Both the position numbers and the translations under genes were made by a program. Below are positions 25,815-34,409 of a DNA stretch of 64,000 nt, piece after piece. Origin of the DNA: Nitrospirae bacterium YQR-1 (lineage in GTDB: Bacteria; Nitrospirota; Thermodesulfovibrionia; Thermodesulfovibrionales; Magnetobacteriaceae); assembly GCA_039908095.1 (NCBI GenBank), contig JAMOBJ010000014.1, positions 1 to 64,000 of the forward strand, read 5' to 3'. Within the stretch, counting starts at the first letter, position 1; each line of letters opens with the position of its first letter. Below the pieces are notes generated by a model that had not been told where the DNA came from, did no database searches, and was given only the letters and a program-made list of their open reading frames with translations.

Positions 25815-27011
25815 ATGGCAGATATTCTGATACATATAGCGACTCTGATATCGGAATTTTTCCGGCTTCTCAGTGATTTGGGAATTGGGAATTTCATAGA
25901 CCACTTTCCAATCCCGTTAGCGGGAGTGGGCGGCGGAGTTGATGCGAAGGAGAGCATTGATGTTGCAGCCACTATTAAATTTACAGTTATATTTGTAGCC
26001 GGAATAGGGGTAATCTTTGGTTTTGGATTAGCCTTTGCGGCAAAGAAGTTTTCTGTAAAGCTGGATCCTAAAGTGGAACAGGTACGGGATATTTTAGCTG
26101 GTGCGCAGTGTGGCGGGTGTGGGTTTGCGGGTTGTCAGCAGTATGCTGAGGCTGTTGTAGAGCGTCCTGAGGTGCCCTCAACGCTTTGCACTCCAGGGGG
26201 CGCACATGTGGCTGAACTGGTTGCTATGATAACCGGTAAAAAGGCTGAGGTGACGGAGCCTAAGTACTCAAGGGTAATGTGTCAGGGTGGGGCAAATAAG
26301 GCCGTAAAGAGGTTTAAATATGAGGGAGTAAAAGACTGCGCTGCGGCGGTGTTAGCCGGTGGCGGTGATAAGGCCTGCACTTACGGCTGCCTTGGCTACG
26401 GCACCTGTACAACAGTTTGCCCCTTTGATGCAATACATATGGGGGGAGAGGCTCTTCCCGTTGTGGACATTGTGAAGTGTACCGGTTGCGGGAAGTGTGC
26501 TCAGGTGTGTCCAAAGAAAGTGATAGAGATATTACCGGCAAGTAAGGGTGTTGTTGTTGCGTGTCACTGCAAAGACAGAGGCACAGATACGAGAAAGTCC
26601 TGTCAGGTTGGTTGTATTGCTTGCGGCATGTGTGAAAAGGTCTGTCCGTTCAATGCAGCGGAGGTAAAAGACAATCTTTCCCGCATAAATATAGATAAGT
26701 GCAGAGTATGCGGCCTCTGTGTAACAAAATGTCCGACAAAGGCAATTGTTGATCTTCTGCCCTCAAGACCGAAGGCATTTATAACGGAGAGTATGTGTAT
26801 AGGCTGTAATATGTGTATGAAAGTGTGTCCGGTTAATGCAGCATATGGAGAGTTGAAGAAAAAACATACTATTGACCAGACAAAATGTATAGGTTGCGGC
26901 ATATGTACGGCGAAATGTCCCGTTACGGCTATTAGTGGTACCTTTAATTTCAAAGAGGTATATGAAAGGGCTCAACTGAAGAAGAAGGTAAGTGCAGAAA
27001 CAAAATCTTAA
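25815..27011 (+). CDS. rnfB: RnfB, multi-cluster ferredoxin-like electron entry subunit
   Basis: RnfB accepts electrons from soluble ferredoxin. After a non-conserved N-terminus there is a transmembrane helix (FTVIFVAGIGVIFGFGLAFA, about residues 55-75) and the Fes domain with CGGCGFAGCQQYAEAVV. Six further four-cysteine ferredoxin motifs follow: CLGYGTCTTVCP, CTGCGKCAQVCP, CIACGMCEKVCP, CRVCGLCVTKCP, CIGCNMCMKVCP and CIGCGICTAKCP. At 398 residues it is long; Rnf B subunits of the E. coli type have about 190. The extra clusters suggest a longer electron wire, as seen in some anaerobes. Confidence 0.95.
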   Translation: MADILIHIATLISEFFRLLSDLGIGNFIDHFPIPLAGVGGGVDAKESIDVAATIKFTVIFVAGIGVIFGFGLAFAAKKFSVKLDPKVEQVRDILAGAQCGGCGFAGCQQYAEAVVERPEVPSTLCTPGGAHVAELVAMITGKKAEVTEPKYSRVMCQGGANKAVKRFKYEGVKDCAAAVLAGGGDKACTYGCLGYGTCTTVCPFDAIHMGGEALPVVDIVKCTGCGKCAQVCPKKVIEILPASKGVVVACHCKDRGTDTRKSCQVGCIACGMCEKVCPFNAAEVKDNLSRINIDKCRVCGLCVTKCPTKAIVDLLPSRPKAFITESMCIGCNMCMKVCPVNAAYGELKKKHTIDQTKCIGCGICTAKCPVTAISGTFNFKEVYERAQLKKKVSAETKS

Positions 27012-27071
27012 AGTTTAATTGCTCTTTTAGTGTTTACCTGTTTTTTTTCGGTTTTATTAATAACTATTTGG

Positions 27072-27094
27072 CATCCTGTGAGGGGATGTTTTTT
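27072..27094 (+). terminator. Probable intrinsic terminator after rnfB
   Basis: CATCC (27072-27076) pairs with GGATG (27084-27088) around a 7-base loop and is followed directly by six T. The stem is short, so termination may be partial and allow some read-through into the FKBP gene. Confidence 0.55.
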
Positions 27095-27113
27095 CATTTA
27101 AAAGGAGATAAAA

Positions 27114-27542
27114 ATGGCGCAGGCTAAAATAGGTGATAAAGTGCGTGTCCACTATAAAGGGTATTTAAGTGACGGTAGTGTATTTGACAGCTCTTTAGAG
27201 AGGGAACCCCTTGAGTTTACGATGGGGGAAGGGATGTTGATAGCCGGTTTTGAAAACGGTGTTTTAGGAATGAGTGAGGGAGATACTAAAACGGTTAAGA
27301 TTTCACCGGAAGACGGCTATGGCCCCTACAGAGATGATATGGTGCTTGTTGTGGAAAAGACCCAGGTGCCGCCCGCTATAACCCCCTATCCCGGCATGGT
27401 GCTGCAGGTACGCTCTAATGATGGTTCAGCCGCAAATGTAACTGTTGCAGAAATTAGCGGGAATTCCATCACTTTGGATGGAAACCATCCGTTGGCCGGC
27501 AAAGAGCTTAATTTTGATATAACCCTGATAAAAGTAATTTAA
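27114..27542 (+). CDS. FKBP-type peptidyl-prolyl cis-trans isomerase, SlyD-like
   Basis: A cytoplasmic foldase and chaperone of 142 residues. The FKBP core appears as KVRVHYKGYLSDGSVFDSS, FTMGEGMLIAGFENGVLGM and VKISPEDGYGPY. An insert-in-flap segment (VPPAITPYPGMVLQVRSND) marks the SlyD branch. The ending NHPLAGKELNFDITL is typical. The histidine-rich metal-binding tail of E. coli SlyD is absent. AAAGGAG precedes the ATG. It follows the rnf terminator. Confidence 0.92.
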   Translation: MAQAKIGDKVRVHYKGYLSDGSVFDSSLEREPLEFTMGEGMLIAGFENGVLGMSEGDTKTVKISPEDGYGPYRDDMVLVVEKTQVPPAITPYPGMVLQVRSNDGSAANVTVAEISGNSITLDGNHPLAGKELNFDITLIKVI

Positions 27543-27563
27543 GGGAGATGAGAAGATAATTTT

Positions 27564-27602
27564 GGTGGGACACAGCCCCTGTGGGCAAGCTGGAGTCCCG
27601 CC
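27564..27602. other. Stable nested hairpin of unknown role
   Basis: GGTGGGAC (27564-27571) pairs with GTCCCGCC (27595-27602). Inside it CAGC (27573-27576) pairs with GCTG (27589-27592), and CCC with GGG beyond. No T-tract follows, which argues against a simple terminator. It lies in the 300-base gap between the FKBP gene and bioF, followed by a dispersed repeat. I could not match it to a riboswitch class by eye. Confidence 0.5.
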
Positions 27603-27710
27603 ATAAATGACAGAGGAAAGTGTTACGCTCTAGTGTTAGGCGCCACACATAAAAGTCCTCCGGCAGCTGGTACTTTGCATGTGTTGTATTGCTGCTGTTG
27701 GTTACTAAAC

Positions 27711-27822
27711 TTATACCAAGTTGCATTCAATCGTCTAATTCCAATTCTAATTAAAAAGTATAACGCAGGCGTCGCTTTCTCCTTGCAGCCTCGTTACTCT
27801 TTTGACTGCAACTTGGTATTAA
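27711..27822 (+). repeat. Dispersed inverted-end repeat, copy 6
   Basis: Starts TTATACCAAGTTGCATTCAA and ends TTGACTGCAACTTGGTATTA. The centre carries the variant segment AATTCCAATTCTAATTAAAA instead of the usual CTTCGTTGGC region. Copy 7 shares this variant. Confidence 0.92.
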
Positions 27823-27850
27823 TCATCCCGATTTGATAAAATCACAGCAG

Positions 27851-29008
27851 ATGCCTTTAAGAAGATATGAACAACATTTAGCGGCGCTTAAGAGTGAAAA
27901 CCTCTATAGAAGCATTATTGACAAGGAAAGCGGGCAGGGTGGAACCATTTCGCTTAAAGGCGGAAGCCTTATTAATTTTAGTTCCAACGACTACCTGGGC
28001 CTGTCATGTAACCCTGAAATTATAAAACGTACTCAGAAATACATAGAAACTTATGGCACCGGCGGGGGCGCCTCAAGGCTCCTTCACGGTGGTACGCTCT
28101 TGCATGCTGAGCTGGAAGCACAAACAGCCGCCCTTAAGCAAACCGAATCCGCCTTAACTTTCTCATCCGGATATGTTGCCAATGTAACAGCTATACCTGC
28201 CCTTGCCGGTAAGAACACATCAATATTTAGTGACGAACTAAACCACGCAAGCATAATTGACGGCATACGCCTAAGCGGCAGCCCTAAGCATATTTATCAC
28301 CATAACGATATTGACCACCTGTCGGAGTTGATGCAAGCAGACAAGAATCCTTTTAAGATTGTTATTACTGAATCGGTTTTTAGCATGGATGGCGATGTTG
28401 CCCCAATTAAAAGCATAAACGAGCTGTGCAAGGCTCATAATGCATTGCTTTACATCGATGATGCTCATGGTACAGGCGTAATAGGGAAGGGAAGGGGGGC
28501 TCTTGCTCATTTTGGGGTGGAGCCGGAGTCTCATATAATTCAGATGGGCACATACTCAAAAGCACTGGGTTCAATAGGTGGCTTTATCGCCGGAGCAAAG
28601 GTATTAACCAGCTATCTTATCAATACGGCGAGAGGTTTTATATTTTCCACCGCCCTGCCTGCTTATGTTGCTGCTGCTTCAATTGCATCTGTTGAGTTTA
28701 TAATGCAAAATCCTGATATTGTAAATCGCCTGGCTGAAAATGTAAGACTTCTAAAAAGTTGTCTGTTAGACATTGGAATTACCGTCTATTTCCAGGACAG
28801 CGCCATTGTGCCGATTTATTTTAGCACGGTGGCAGAGACTTTAAAAGCATCCGAGTATCTGCTGGAAAAAGGCTTCAGAGTTCCTGCAATAAGACCAAAA
28901 ACCGTTAAGATTCCACGTTTAAGAATATCGGTAACGGCCCTTCACACAGGTGATGAGCTGAGATCACTTGTTTATGCCCTGAAGGAGGCGCTTTTTCTTA
29001 CAAGATAA
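27851..29008 (+). CDS. bioF: 8-amino-7-oxononanoate synthase (BioF)
   Basis: A PLP enzyme that condenses pimeloyl-ACP/CoA with alanine in biotin synthesis. It has the alpha-oxoamine synthase features FSSNDYLGLS, GTGGGASRLLHG, DELNHASIIDGIRLS, IDDAHGTGVIG and the PLP lysine in MGTYSKALGSIGG. The ATG at 27851 gives 385 residues starting where the family starts. A TTG at 27833 is an alternative. Neither has a clear ribosome-binding site, because the upstream sequence is the end of a dispersed repeat. No other bio genes are nearby. Confidence 0.9.
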   Translation: MPLRRYEQHLAALKSENLYRSIIDKESGQGGTISLKGGSLINFSSNDYLGLSCNPEIIKRTQKYIETYGTGGGASRLLHGGTLLHAELEAQTAALKQTESALTFSSGYVANVTAIPALAGKNTSIFSDELNHASIIDGIRLSGSPKHIYHHNDIDHLSELMQADKNPFKIVITESVFSMDGDVAPIKSINELCKAHNALLYIDDAHGTGVIGKGRGALAHFGVEPESHIIQMGTYSKALGSIGGFIAGAKVLTSYLINTARGFIFSTALPAYVAAASIASVEFIMQNPDIVNRLAENVRLLKSCLLDIGITVYFQDSAIVPIYFSTVAETLKASEYLLEKGFRVPAIRPKTVKIPRLRISVTALHTGDELRSLVYALKEALFLTR

Positions 29009-29059
29009 CCGATGGACATTAGTAAAACAAAATGTCTTTAGAAAGGCAACCCGTTGTAT

Positions 29060-29998
29060 TTATTTTCCCAACAGAGATTCAAAAAAGGCGATAGTCTTAA
29101 CAAGCCCCTCTTCAAGCGCTATTTTAGGCTCCCAGTTTAGTACTTCTTTAGCAATAGTAATATCCGGTTGCCGTTGTGTGGGGTCATCGGGTGGCAGCGG
29201 GTTATAGACTATTTTGGATTTAGAATCGGTAAGCTGAATGATTTTTTCGGCAAGTTCAAGGATTGTAAACTCGCCGGGATTGCCAAGATTAACCGGGCCT
29301 GTGAAGTCATCGGGTGAGTTCATAAGTCTGACCAGACCGTCAACCAGGTCATCAACATAGCAGAAACTTCTTGTCTGGTTTCCCTCGCCATATACGGTAA
29401 TATCGTCGCCTTTGAGGGCTTGTACGATAAAATTACTAACTACGCGACCGTCATTTTGGAGCATCTTAGGGCCATAGGTATTAAATATCCGTGCAACCTT
29501 AATTCTCAGCTTATGTTGTCTGTTGTAGTCAAAAAACAGAGTTTCGGCACAGCGCTTGCCCTCGTCGTAACAGGCTCGTATTCCAATGGGATTAACATTT
29601 CCCCAGTAGGACTCCGGTTGAGGGTGGGTATTGGGGTCGCCGTAAACCTCGGATGTTGATGCCTGAAGGATTTTTATTTTAAGGCGTTTTGCCAGTCCCA
29701 GCATGTTTATAGCGCCGTGGACTGAGGTCTTAGTTGTTTGAACCGGGTCGAACTGGTAGTGTACCGGGGAGGCGGGACAGGCAAGGTTATATATCTGGTC
29801 CACCTCAACATAGACCGGAAAACAGACATCGTGACGGAGAACCTCAAAAAAATGGTTATCCATAAGATGAACTATATTTTCTTTTCTGCCTGTATAAAAG
29901 TTATCCACACATATGATTTCGTTACCCTCGTTAAGCAGCCTCTCACACAGATGCGAGCCCAGAAAACCGGCACCGCCTGTCACCATTATTCGCTTCAT
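29060..29998 (-). CDS. UDP-glucuronate decarboxylase / UDP-xylose synthase (NAD-dependent epimerase family)
   Basis: An extended short-chain dehydrogenase that converts UDP-glucuronate to UDP-xylose for cell-surface sugars. The NAD loop is [12 protein letters not shown], the catalytic YxxxK is in YDEGKR, and UXS-specific pieces are [30 protein letters not shown] and FNTYGPKM. The 312-residue length is normal. AGGAAGAGG lies upstream of the ATG. It is transcribed divergently from the parA gene. Confidence 0.9.
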   Translation of the reverse strand: MKRIMVTGGAGFLGSHLCERLLNEGNEIICVDNFYTGRKENIVHLMDNHFFEVLRHDVCFPVYVEVDQIYNLACPASPVHYQFDPVQTTKTSVHGAINMLGLAKRLKIKILQASTSEVYGDPNTHPQPESYWGNVNPIGIRACYDEGKRCAETLFFDYNRQHKLRIKVARIFNTYGPKMLQNDGRVVSNFIVQALKGDDITVYGEGNQTRSFCYVDDLVDGLVRLMNSPDDFTGPVNLGNPGEFTILELAEKIIQLTDSKSKIVYNPLPPDDPTQRQPDITIAKEVLNWEPKIALEEGLVKTIAFFESLLGK

Positions 29999-30050
29999 TT
30001 TATTTGGTCCTCTTCCTTTGTACAGTTTTATTTTTAGTTTATATTTTTAG

Positions 30051-30092
30051 CGGGAAAAAATCAAATTTTTTTTAGAATATTGCTTTTTCCCG
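30051..30092. repeat. Inverted repeat in the divergent uxs-parA promoter region
   Basis: CGGGAAAAA (30051-30059) and TTTTTCCCG (30084-30092) form a perfect 9-bp inverted repeat around a 24-base AT-rich centre. It sits between two diverging genes, so an operator or a promoter-proximal structure is more likely than a terminator for either. Confidence 0.5.
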
Positions 30093-30144
30093 TGACTCGG
30101 ATGTATGATTAAATACTCTGAAAAAACAGTGAGGCAAAAAGCTT

Positions 30145-30894
30145 ATGGGTAAAACAATAGCGATAACAAACCAAAAGGGTGGAGTCGGTAAGACTACTGT
30201 TTCTGTGAATCTGGCATCAGGGTTAAACAAGAGAGGGAAGAAAACCCTGCTTGTTGATATGGATGCTCAGGGAAATGCCTCGGCATCCCTTGGGCTTATA
30301 GTAGAGGGCGGAGGTAAAACCATCAAAGACCTGATGGCTGAGGGCGGAAATCCGCGGGATTTTATGGCAACCGTGAGCTCTCTTGAAATCATACCATCCA
30401 ATAATGCTCTGAAAGATATCGAGGAAACCCTGGTAAATGGTAAATCTTATGATGTTTTAAAGAAAGCTCTTGCACCTATTACCAAAGACTATGATTACAT
30501 AATCCTGGATTGCCCGCCCAGCATCAACGCTTTCACTAAAAACGCACTGGCTATGTCCGAGCATATTATCATCCCTGTGGATGTCGGATACTTTTCACTC
30601 CTTGGCCTTAAGCAACTGCTTGAGGAAATAGAGCTTGCCAAAAAAATAGTAAATCCAAAACTCTCCATATTGGGAGTTCTTGCCTGTAAGTATGACAGAA
30701 GAACGTCTTTGTCTGCGCAGGTTTTTGACACACTGAAGGAAAGCTTTCCCGATAAACTCTTTAAAACCACTATACGATTAAGTATTGACGTAGTGCGCTC
30801 GCAAATACAACATAAGAGCGTTATTGATTACAACCCTGGAAGCAATGTCGCAAAGGACTTTCAGCAACTCATTGAGGAGATACTAAATGGCTAA
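30145..30894 (+). CDS. ParA family ATPase
   Basis: A Walker-type ATPase that partitions or positions cargo. The 249-residue protein has the deviant Walker A loop KGGVGKTT, the switch motif LVDMDAQGNAS and Walker B DYIILDCPPS. No ParB or parS-like gene follows, unlike a chromosome-partition operon. The next gene overlaps it by 8 bases and encodes a small protein, an arrangement seen for orphan ParAs that position protein complexes. The cargo is unknown. Confidence 0.88.
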   Translation: MGKTIAITNQKGGVGKTTVSVNLASGLNKRGKKTLLVDMDAQGNASASLGLIVEGGGKTIKDLMAEGGNPRDFMATVSSLEIIPSNNALKDIEETLVNGKSYDVLKKALAPITKDYDYIILDCPPSINAFTKNALAMSEHIIIPVDVGYFSLLGLKQLLEEIELAKKIVNPKLSILGVLACKYDRRTSLSAQVFDTLKESFPDKLFKTTIRLSIDVVRSQIQHKSVIDYNPGSNVAKDFQQLIEEILNG

Positions 30895-31354
30895 CAAAAA
30901 GCATGTAATGGAACGGTTAAGCGCCCTTAAGCCGGCAGTTCCAACCAACACAAGAGTAGTAAGTGAAACACCGGATGTTTCAACGGAACCCTCTGTTAAA
31001 GAACAGCCCGAGGCGGCGCATAAGGCAATGGCGGCGCATAAGCGGCATAGTGCCACTGTTGAGGCCTCCTCAGCGCAGACCGCAGATATTACTGTTAGTG
31101 TGCCGCTATGTTCGGACTCTTACGTTATGACTGAGGTCAAGCCGGGTTACATCAGTCTTATTGCTGAGAACATGTCGGCCATGCTTAGAATCCGTGAGAT
31201 TTTGCTTAATGAGATAGGGAAAATCAATGCAATTATAATAGACACGTGGAAACAATCAATGATAGTATCTTTTGATATTTTTAAGACTAATGCCGAAAGC
31301 ATAGCAAACATAGTTAACAACGTGTTTGTGAGTTCCTGCAAAGAAAAGAAATGA
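30887..31354 (+). CDS. Hypothetical partner of the ParA-like ATPase
   Basis: I do not recognise this 155-residue family. The first 80 or so residues are low-complexity, rich in alanine, proline, serine, lysine and histidine (KAMAAHKRHSATVEASSAQT), probably disordered and positively charged. The second half looks like an amphipathic helical domain (AMLRIREILLNEIGKINAII, SFDIFKTNAESIANIVNNVF) that faintly resembles phasin-like helices. It overlaps the ParA stop, so the two are probably made together. By analogy with small partners of orphan ParAs, it may be the adaptor to the cargo; this is inference. Confidence 0.68.
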   Translation: MANKKHVMERLSALKPAVPTNTRVVSETPDVSTEPSVKEQPEAAHKAMAAHKRHSATVEASSAQTADITVSVPLCSDSYVMTEVKPGYISLIAENMSAMLRIREILLNEIGKINAIIIDTWKQSMIVSFDIFKTNAESIANIVNNVFVSSCKEKK

Positions 31355-31365
31355 CCCGGTATCTG

Positions 31366-31454
31366 TAATTCCAATTCTAATTCAAAAGTAAATGCAGGCG
31401 TCGCTTTCTACTTGCCGCTTGTGTTTACTTCCGACTGACTGCAACTTGGTATTA
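31366..31454 (+). repeat. Dispersed inverted-end repeat, copy 7 (left end missing)
   Basis: Shares AATTCCAATTCTAATT with copy 6, followed by GCAGGCGTCGCTTTCT, and ends ACTGCAACTTGGTATTA. It fills the space between two convergent genes. Confidence 0.88.
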
Positions 31455-31456
31455 GC

Positions 31457-33391
31457 CTACTGTCCAAGATTTTTGTAGGCCTTGTGTTTGACTTCCCGCT
31501 TGTCTTCCTCGCCTTCCTCCATATCCGGTTCAGGGGCTGTGTGCAAAAGAGCGCTTCCCCTTATGTGGTCCATTGTTATGACATTGTTTGTATATAGAGA
31601 ACTATCCAAATTACTGGTTTCTGTGTAATTTCTTACATAGCCGGTAGCATGTTCGACCATTTTGAGGTAAATCTTTTGATCGGCAAAATAAGAGGGAAAG
31701 TCTGTAATGTATTTTCTTAAAAGGGTATGGAGGTCTCTGTTGTTGTAGTCTATCATGCTGTAGGAGCTTAAAGTTAAGATGATACTTCCCTCAAAGGTGT
31801 TCCACATTTTAATAAAAGCCCTCAGGAGGGAATTAGGCAGTTGATCTATGTGTTTAAACACAACAACGTTAAAATAGGAAAACTGCTCGGCACTGAAGTC
31901 CTCCAGTGTGAGGTTTTCACATGGTATTACACAAATTAACTTTGTGCTAAGGCCAAACTCCTCAGAGTCCATGATTCTTCCTAATATATAATGTGTGTAA
32001 GTGTCATCCTCGTATTTAATAACAAGGCGCTTAGTGTTTCTGAACTCGTTAAAAGAGTTAAGAAACCTCTCAGTATGTGGTTCCTTTGCCAGAAATTCTC
32101 TTACCCTTATAGGTGAGCCGACTATGCTGATTCCTTTTACGTTACCACTTTTTCCTATATCATTCATTATTCTGTTTGTTTCATTTACAATATTGTCCAT
32201 AAAGAGCAGCAATTTATTTTCATCCATTCCTGTGCGTTTAAGCCTGTTTACTAAAACCGAGCTGGAATACTTGTCTTTTTCAATAATTGCCTCGGTGGCA
32301 AGCATCGCCAGGGTATAAATCAAAGAAAAGCTCAGAACCATTTTATTTAATGAAAGTTTCATCTCCTTGTCAATAGTAATATGGGGGTATCGTGCAAGGT
32401 GTGCAAGTACATAGCCGTCGTAAAGACCTGCTGTGGGTCTTCTTACTGAGGTTATATAAATTTTGTTTACCTGTATTAAATCTTTTCCAAAGTTAATTTT
32501 TTCAAAAAACCTTGTCATCTCAGAGTATATTTTGGCGGGTGAATTGTAAAATCTCCTGAAGTTTGGATTGACTTTCTGAAGAAAAATATCTATCCCTTTA
32601 GTCTCAAGATTTAAAATTGTCTCGGCAAGGTTCTGATTGTCCTTGTACCCAAAAAATGGGGCAAGTTTAGAAAAAAACACAGTTTTCAGAATTTTATAAG
32701 AGCTGAAGAACTCTGCTCCCCACGCCGGCACCTCGATTTCAGAGGATTTCCTTTTTATATATTCAAGAGCTACTTTTTTTACTGTATCTGTTCCTACTCT
32801 TTTTACAGCGTAATCAACGTCTTTGAGAGTTACTATTTCCTCTTCTTTTCTGATAATACCGGCTTTTTCAGCAACGGCTTCTTTTAGTCCGGGAAGTTTG
32901 CAAACAAATAGCTTAAGGCGTTCAATATCACAGTGTGGAGCCTCAAGTTCCGCCATAAGGTTTATCATAATGCTGAACAAGTCCTTTTCCAAAAAACCCT
33001 TTATAGCGTCCTCTGAAAGTCTTCTCAGCGGTCTGATGGTTATATCTCTGACCCTTTTCAAGTTCTTTACTATAAATTCCTGAGCATCAAAGCCACCCTG
33101 GATTTCAAGCCCTGCATACTTGTCGTCCTGCCATACCAACCTGGTCCGATACTCCTTACCTGCTATCTTAATATTAGGTGCAAGATCATCAATAGGCTCA
33201 GGTGAGGTCTTTTTCAACCTGCAACCGCCTCTGCTTATTTCAACCAAAGTCCCTGGCTGCCCGGCAGAGATTTCCTCTATTACATATCTTATACTGCGGC
33301 GGTTATTTATAGGTTTTTCTTTTACATCCTGTTTTTGAGGAATACTTTTAGGGCTTTCACTTTTGCCGGAAAATACATTAAATAGTCCCAT
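31457..33391 (-). CDS. Large hypothetical protein with PilZ-like N-terminus
   Basis: The 644-residue protein begins with a segment like a PilZ c-di-GMP-binding domain: RRSIR, then VEISRGGCRLKK, matching RxxxR and D/N-x-S-x-x-G except that glutamate replaces the usual acidic or amide residue. Residues about 130-230 resemble an HDOD-type helical region, though only weakly. The C-terminal third contains NVVVFKHIDQLPNSLLRAF and GSIILTLSSYSMID, which recall a nucleotide-dependent protein core without a clear Walker A. No signal peptide is seen. Function is unknown; a c-di-GMP-responsive regulator is a guess from the N-terminus. Confidence 0.72.
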   Translation of the reverse strand: MGLFNVFSGKSESPKSIPQKQDVKEKPINNRRSIRYVIEEISAGQPGTLVEISRGGCRLKKTSPEPIDDLAPNIKIAGKEYRTRLVWQDDKYAGLEIQGGFDAQEFIVKNLKRVRDITIRPLRRLSEDAIKGFLEKDLFSIMINLMAELEAPHCDIERLKLFVCKLPGLKEAVAEKAGIIRKEEEIVTLKDVDYAVKRVGTDTVKKVALEYIKRKSSEIEVPAWGAEFFSSYKILKTVFFSKLAPFFGYKDNQNLAETILNLETKGIDIFLQKVNPNFRRFYNSPAKIYSEMTRFFEKINFGKDLIQVNKIYITSVRRPTAGLYDGYVLAHLARYPHITIDKEMKLSLNKMVLSFSLIYTLAMLATEAIIEKDKYSSSVLVNRLKRTGMDENKLLLFMDNIVNETNRIMNDIGKSGNVKGISIVGSPIRVREFLAKEPHTERFLNSFNEFRNTKRLVIKYEDDTYTHYILGRIMDSEEFGLSTKLICVIPCENLTLEDFSAEQFSYFNVVVFKHIDQLPNSLLRAFIKMWNTFEGSIILTLSSYSMIDYNNRDLHTLLRKYITDFPSYFADQKIYLKMVEHATGYVRNYTETSNLDSSLYTNNVITMDHIRGSALLHTAPEPDMEEGEEDKREVKHKAYKNLGQ

Positions 33392-33497
33392 AGTACCTTC
33401 TTTTAACCTTTTTCGTTCATACTGCTTTTTTAATCACTACCTGATACATCGGCACTTTGTCTCAACAAGTTTAGTATAACATAAATATGTAAAATAA

Positions 33498-34298
33498 TTA
33501 CTTATCCATAACAAGGCGGAACCCCAGACAGTTGAGGATGCGCCCTGCGTCGGCATCCTGCCTGTTGGAGCAACGTACATACTCTATAACACTGCTCCAG
33601 CTGCCTCCCCTGATAACAAAACTACCGTTGTGCCCTACATGCAGAGGATTATTACAGGAATGCTTACTGTAGGCGTCATCGTCATACACATCTGAAACCC
33701 ACTCCCACACGTTGCCGCTCATATCGTATATTCCCAGTCCGTTTGATTTTTTACGGCCTACGGCAGATGTTCCGTTGCCTGAATTGCTGCCATACCATGC
33801 ATACTTGTCGGCGGTATTGCCCCCTGAGTACTTCTCTCTTTTGCCTCCGCTTCTGCAGGCGTATTCCCACTGAGCCTCAGTCGGTAAACGATACCTCGCC
33901 CCTGTCCTGTCATTTAATATCCTTATAAACTCCACAACATCGTGCATACTTACCCGTTCCACGGGGTGATTATTGCTAACTTTAAACTCAGAGGGGTTGT
34001 CTTCCATTATACTTATCCATTGCCCCTGAGTCACGGGGTAAATACCTATATAGAAATCATCTACACGAACCTCATGTAGGGGTTTTTCATTTTTAAATCC
34101 GTCCCCGAACGTATCCCCCATTTGAAACAATCCGCCCTCTACAAACACAAACTCCATACCCGTAAGAGCATCCGTATATCCGGCTATGTTTCTGTGTTCA
34201 TTTATTTTTATCTCTTCCAATGCCTTTTCTCTACCCCCGCTTTGTGCACCTCTGTTAATTGTACCACAGAGAGCTTTATTAATTCCAGTAAAATACAT
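33498..34298 (-). CDS. SUMF1/EgtB-fold protein (formylglycine-generating-enzyme-like)
   Basis: The C-type-lectin-like SUMF1 fold is clear from FVEGGLFQMGDTFGDGF, VDDFYIGIYPVTQGQW, RLPTEAQWEYACRSGG, GNVWEWVSDVY and FVIRGGSWSSV...CLGFRLV. In true formylglycine-generating enzymes a cysteine pair follows the GGS motif; here the corresponding segment (SWSSVIEYVRCSN) lacks that pair. Sulfatase activation is therefore unlikely, and a binding or other role is more plausible. No strong ribosome-binding site precedes the ATG at 34298, and the domain starts only near residue 47, so a later start is possible. Confidence 0.85.
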   Translation of the reverse strand: MYFTGINKALCGTINRGAQSGGREKALEEIKINEHRNIAGYTDALTGMEFVFVEGGLFQMGDTFGDGFKNEKPLHEVRVDDFYIGIYPVTQGQWISIMEDNPSEFKVSNNHPVERVSMHDVVEFIRILNDRTGARYRLPTEAQWEYACRSGGKREKYSGGNTADKYAWYGSNSGNGTSAVGRKKSNGLGIYDMSGNVWEWVSDVYDDDAYSKHSCNNPLHVGHNGSFVIRGGSWSSVIEYVRCSNRQDADAGRILNCLGFRLVMDK

Positions 34299-34328
34299 TT
34301 GACTTTTTTAAATTAAAAGTGCTATTGT
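34299..34328 (+). promoter_or_regulatory. Predicted promoter of the rimP-nusA operon
   Basis: TTGACT (34299-34304) and TATTGT (34323-34328) are separated by 18 bases. The -35 box starts right next to the start codon of the diverging SUMF1-like gene. A leader of about 75 bases before rimP would result, containing a terminator-like hairpin. Confidence 0.55.
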
Positions 34329-34376
34329 AGAAGTTAGCGGGCAGACATATGGTTTGGGCTGTTTATCTAACTTAAC

Positions 34377-34399
34377 AAGTGGGCTTAACCCACTTTTTT
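34377..34399 (+). terminator. Leader terminator (attenuator candidate) before rimP
   Basis: AAGTGGG (34377-34383) pairs with CCCACTT (34389-34395) around CTTAA, and a run of T follows to 34399. This is a well-formed intrinsic terminator only 10 bases before the rimP ATG. Together with the upstream promoter it suggests premature termination control of an operon encoding NusA, itself a termination factor. Confidence 0.75.
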
Positions 34400-34409
34400 A
34401 TTTTGTGTT

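Noticed and set aside
27541..27710. A known riboswitch upstream of bioF
   Set aside because: By eye the region lacks the conserved cores of TPP, cobalamin, SAM, glycine, fluoride or c-di-GMP riboswitches. Only a hairpin can be supported.
33498..34298. A catalytic formylglycine-generating enzyme
   Set aside because: The fold is right, but the cysteine pair needed after the GGS motif is not present, and no sulfatase gene is nearby.
34299..34409. A tRNA gene in the rimP leader, as in some nusA operons
   Set aside because: No cloverleaf, T-arm or acceptor pairing can be drawn there.
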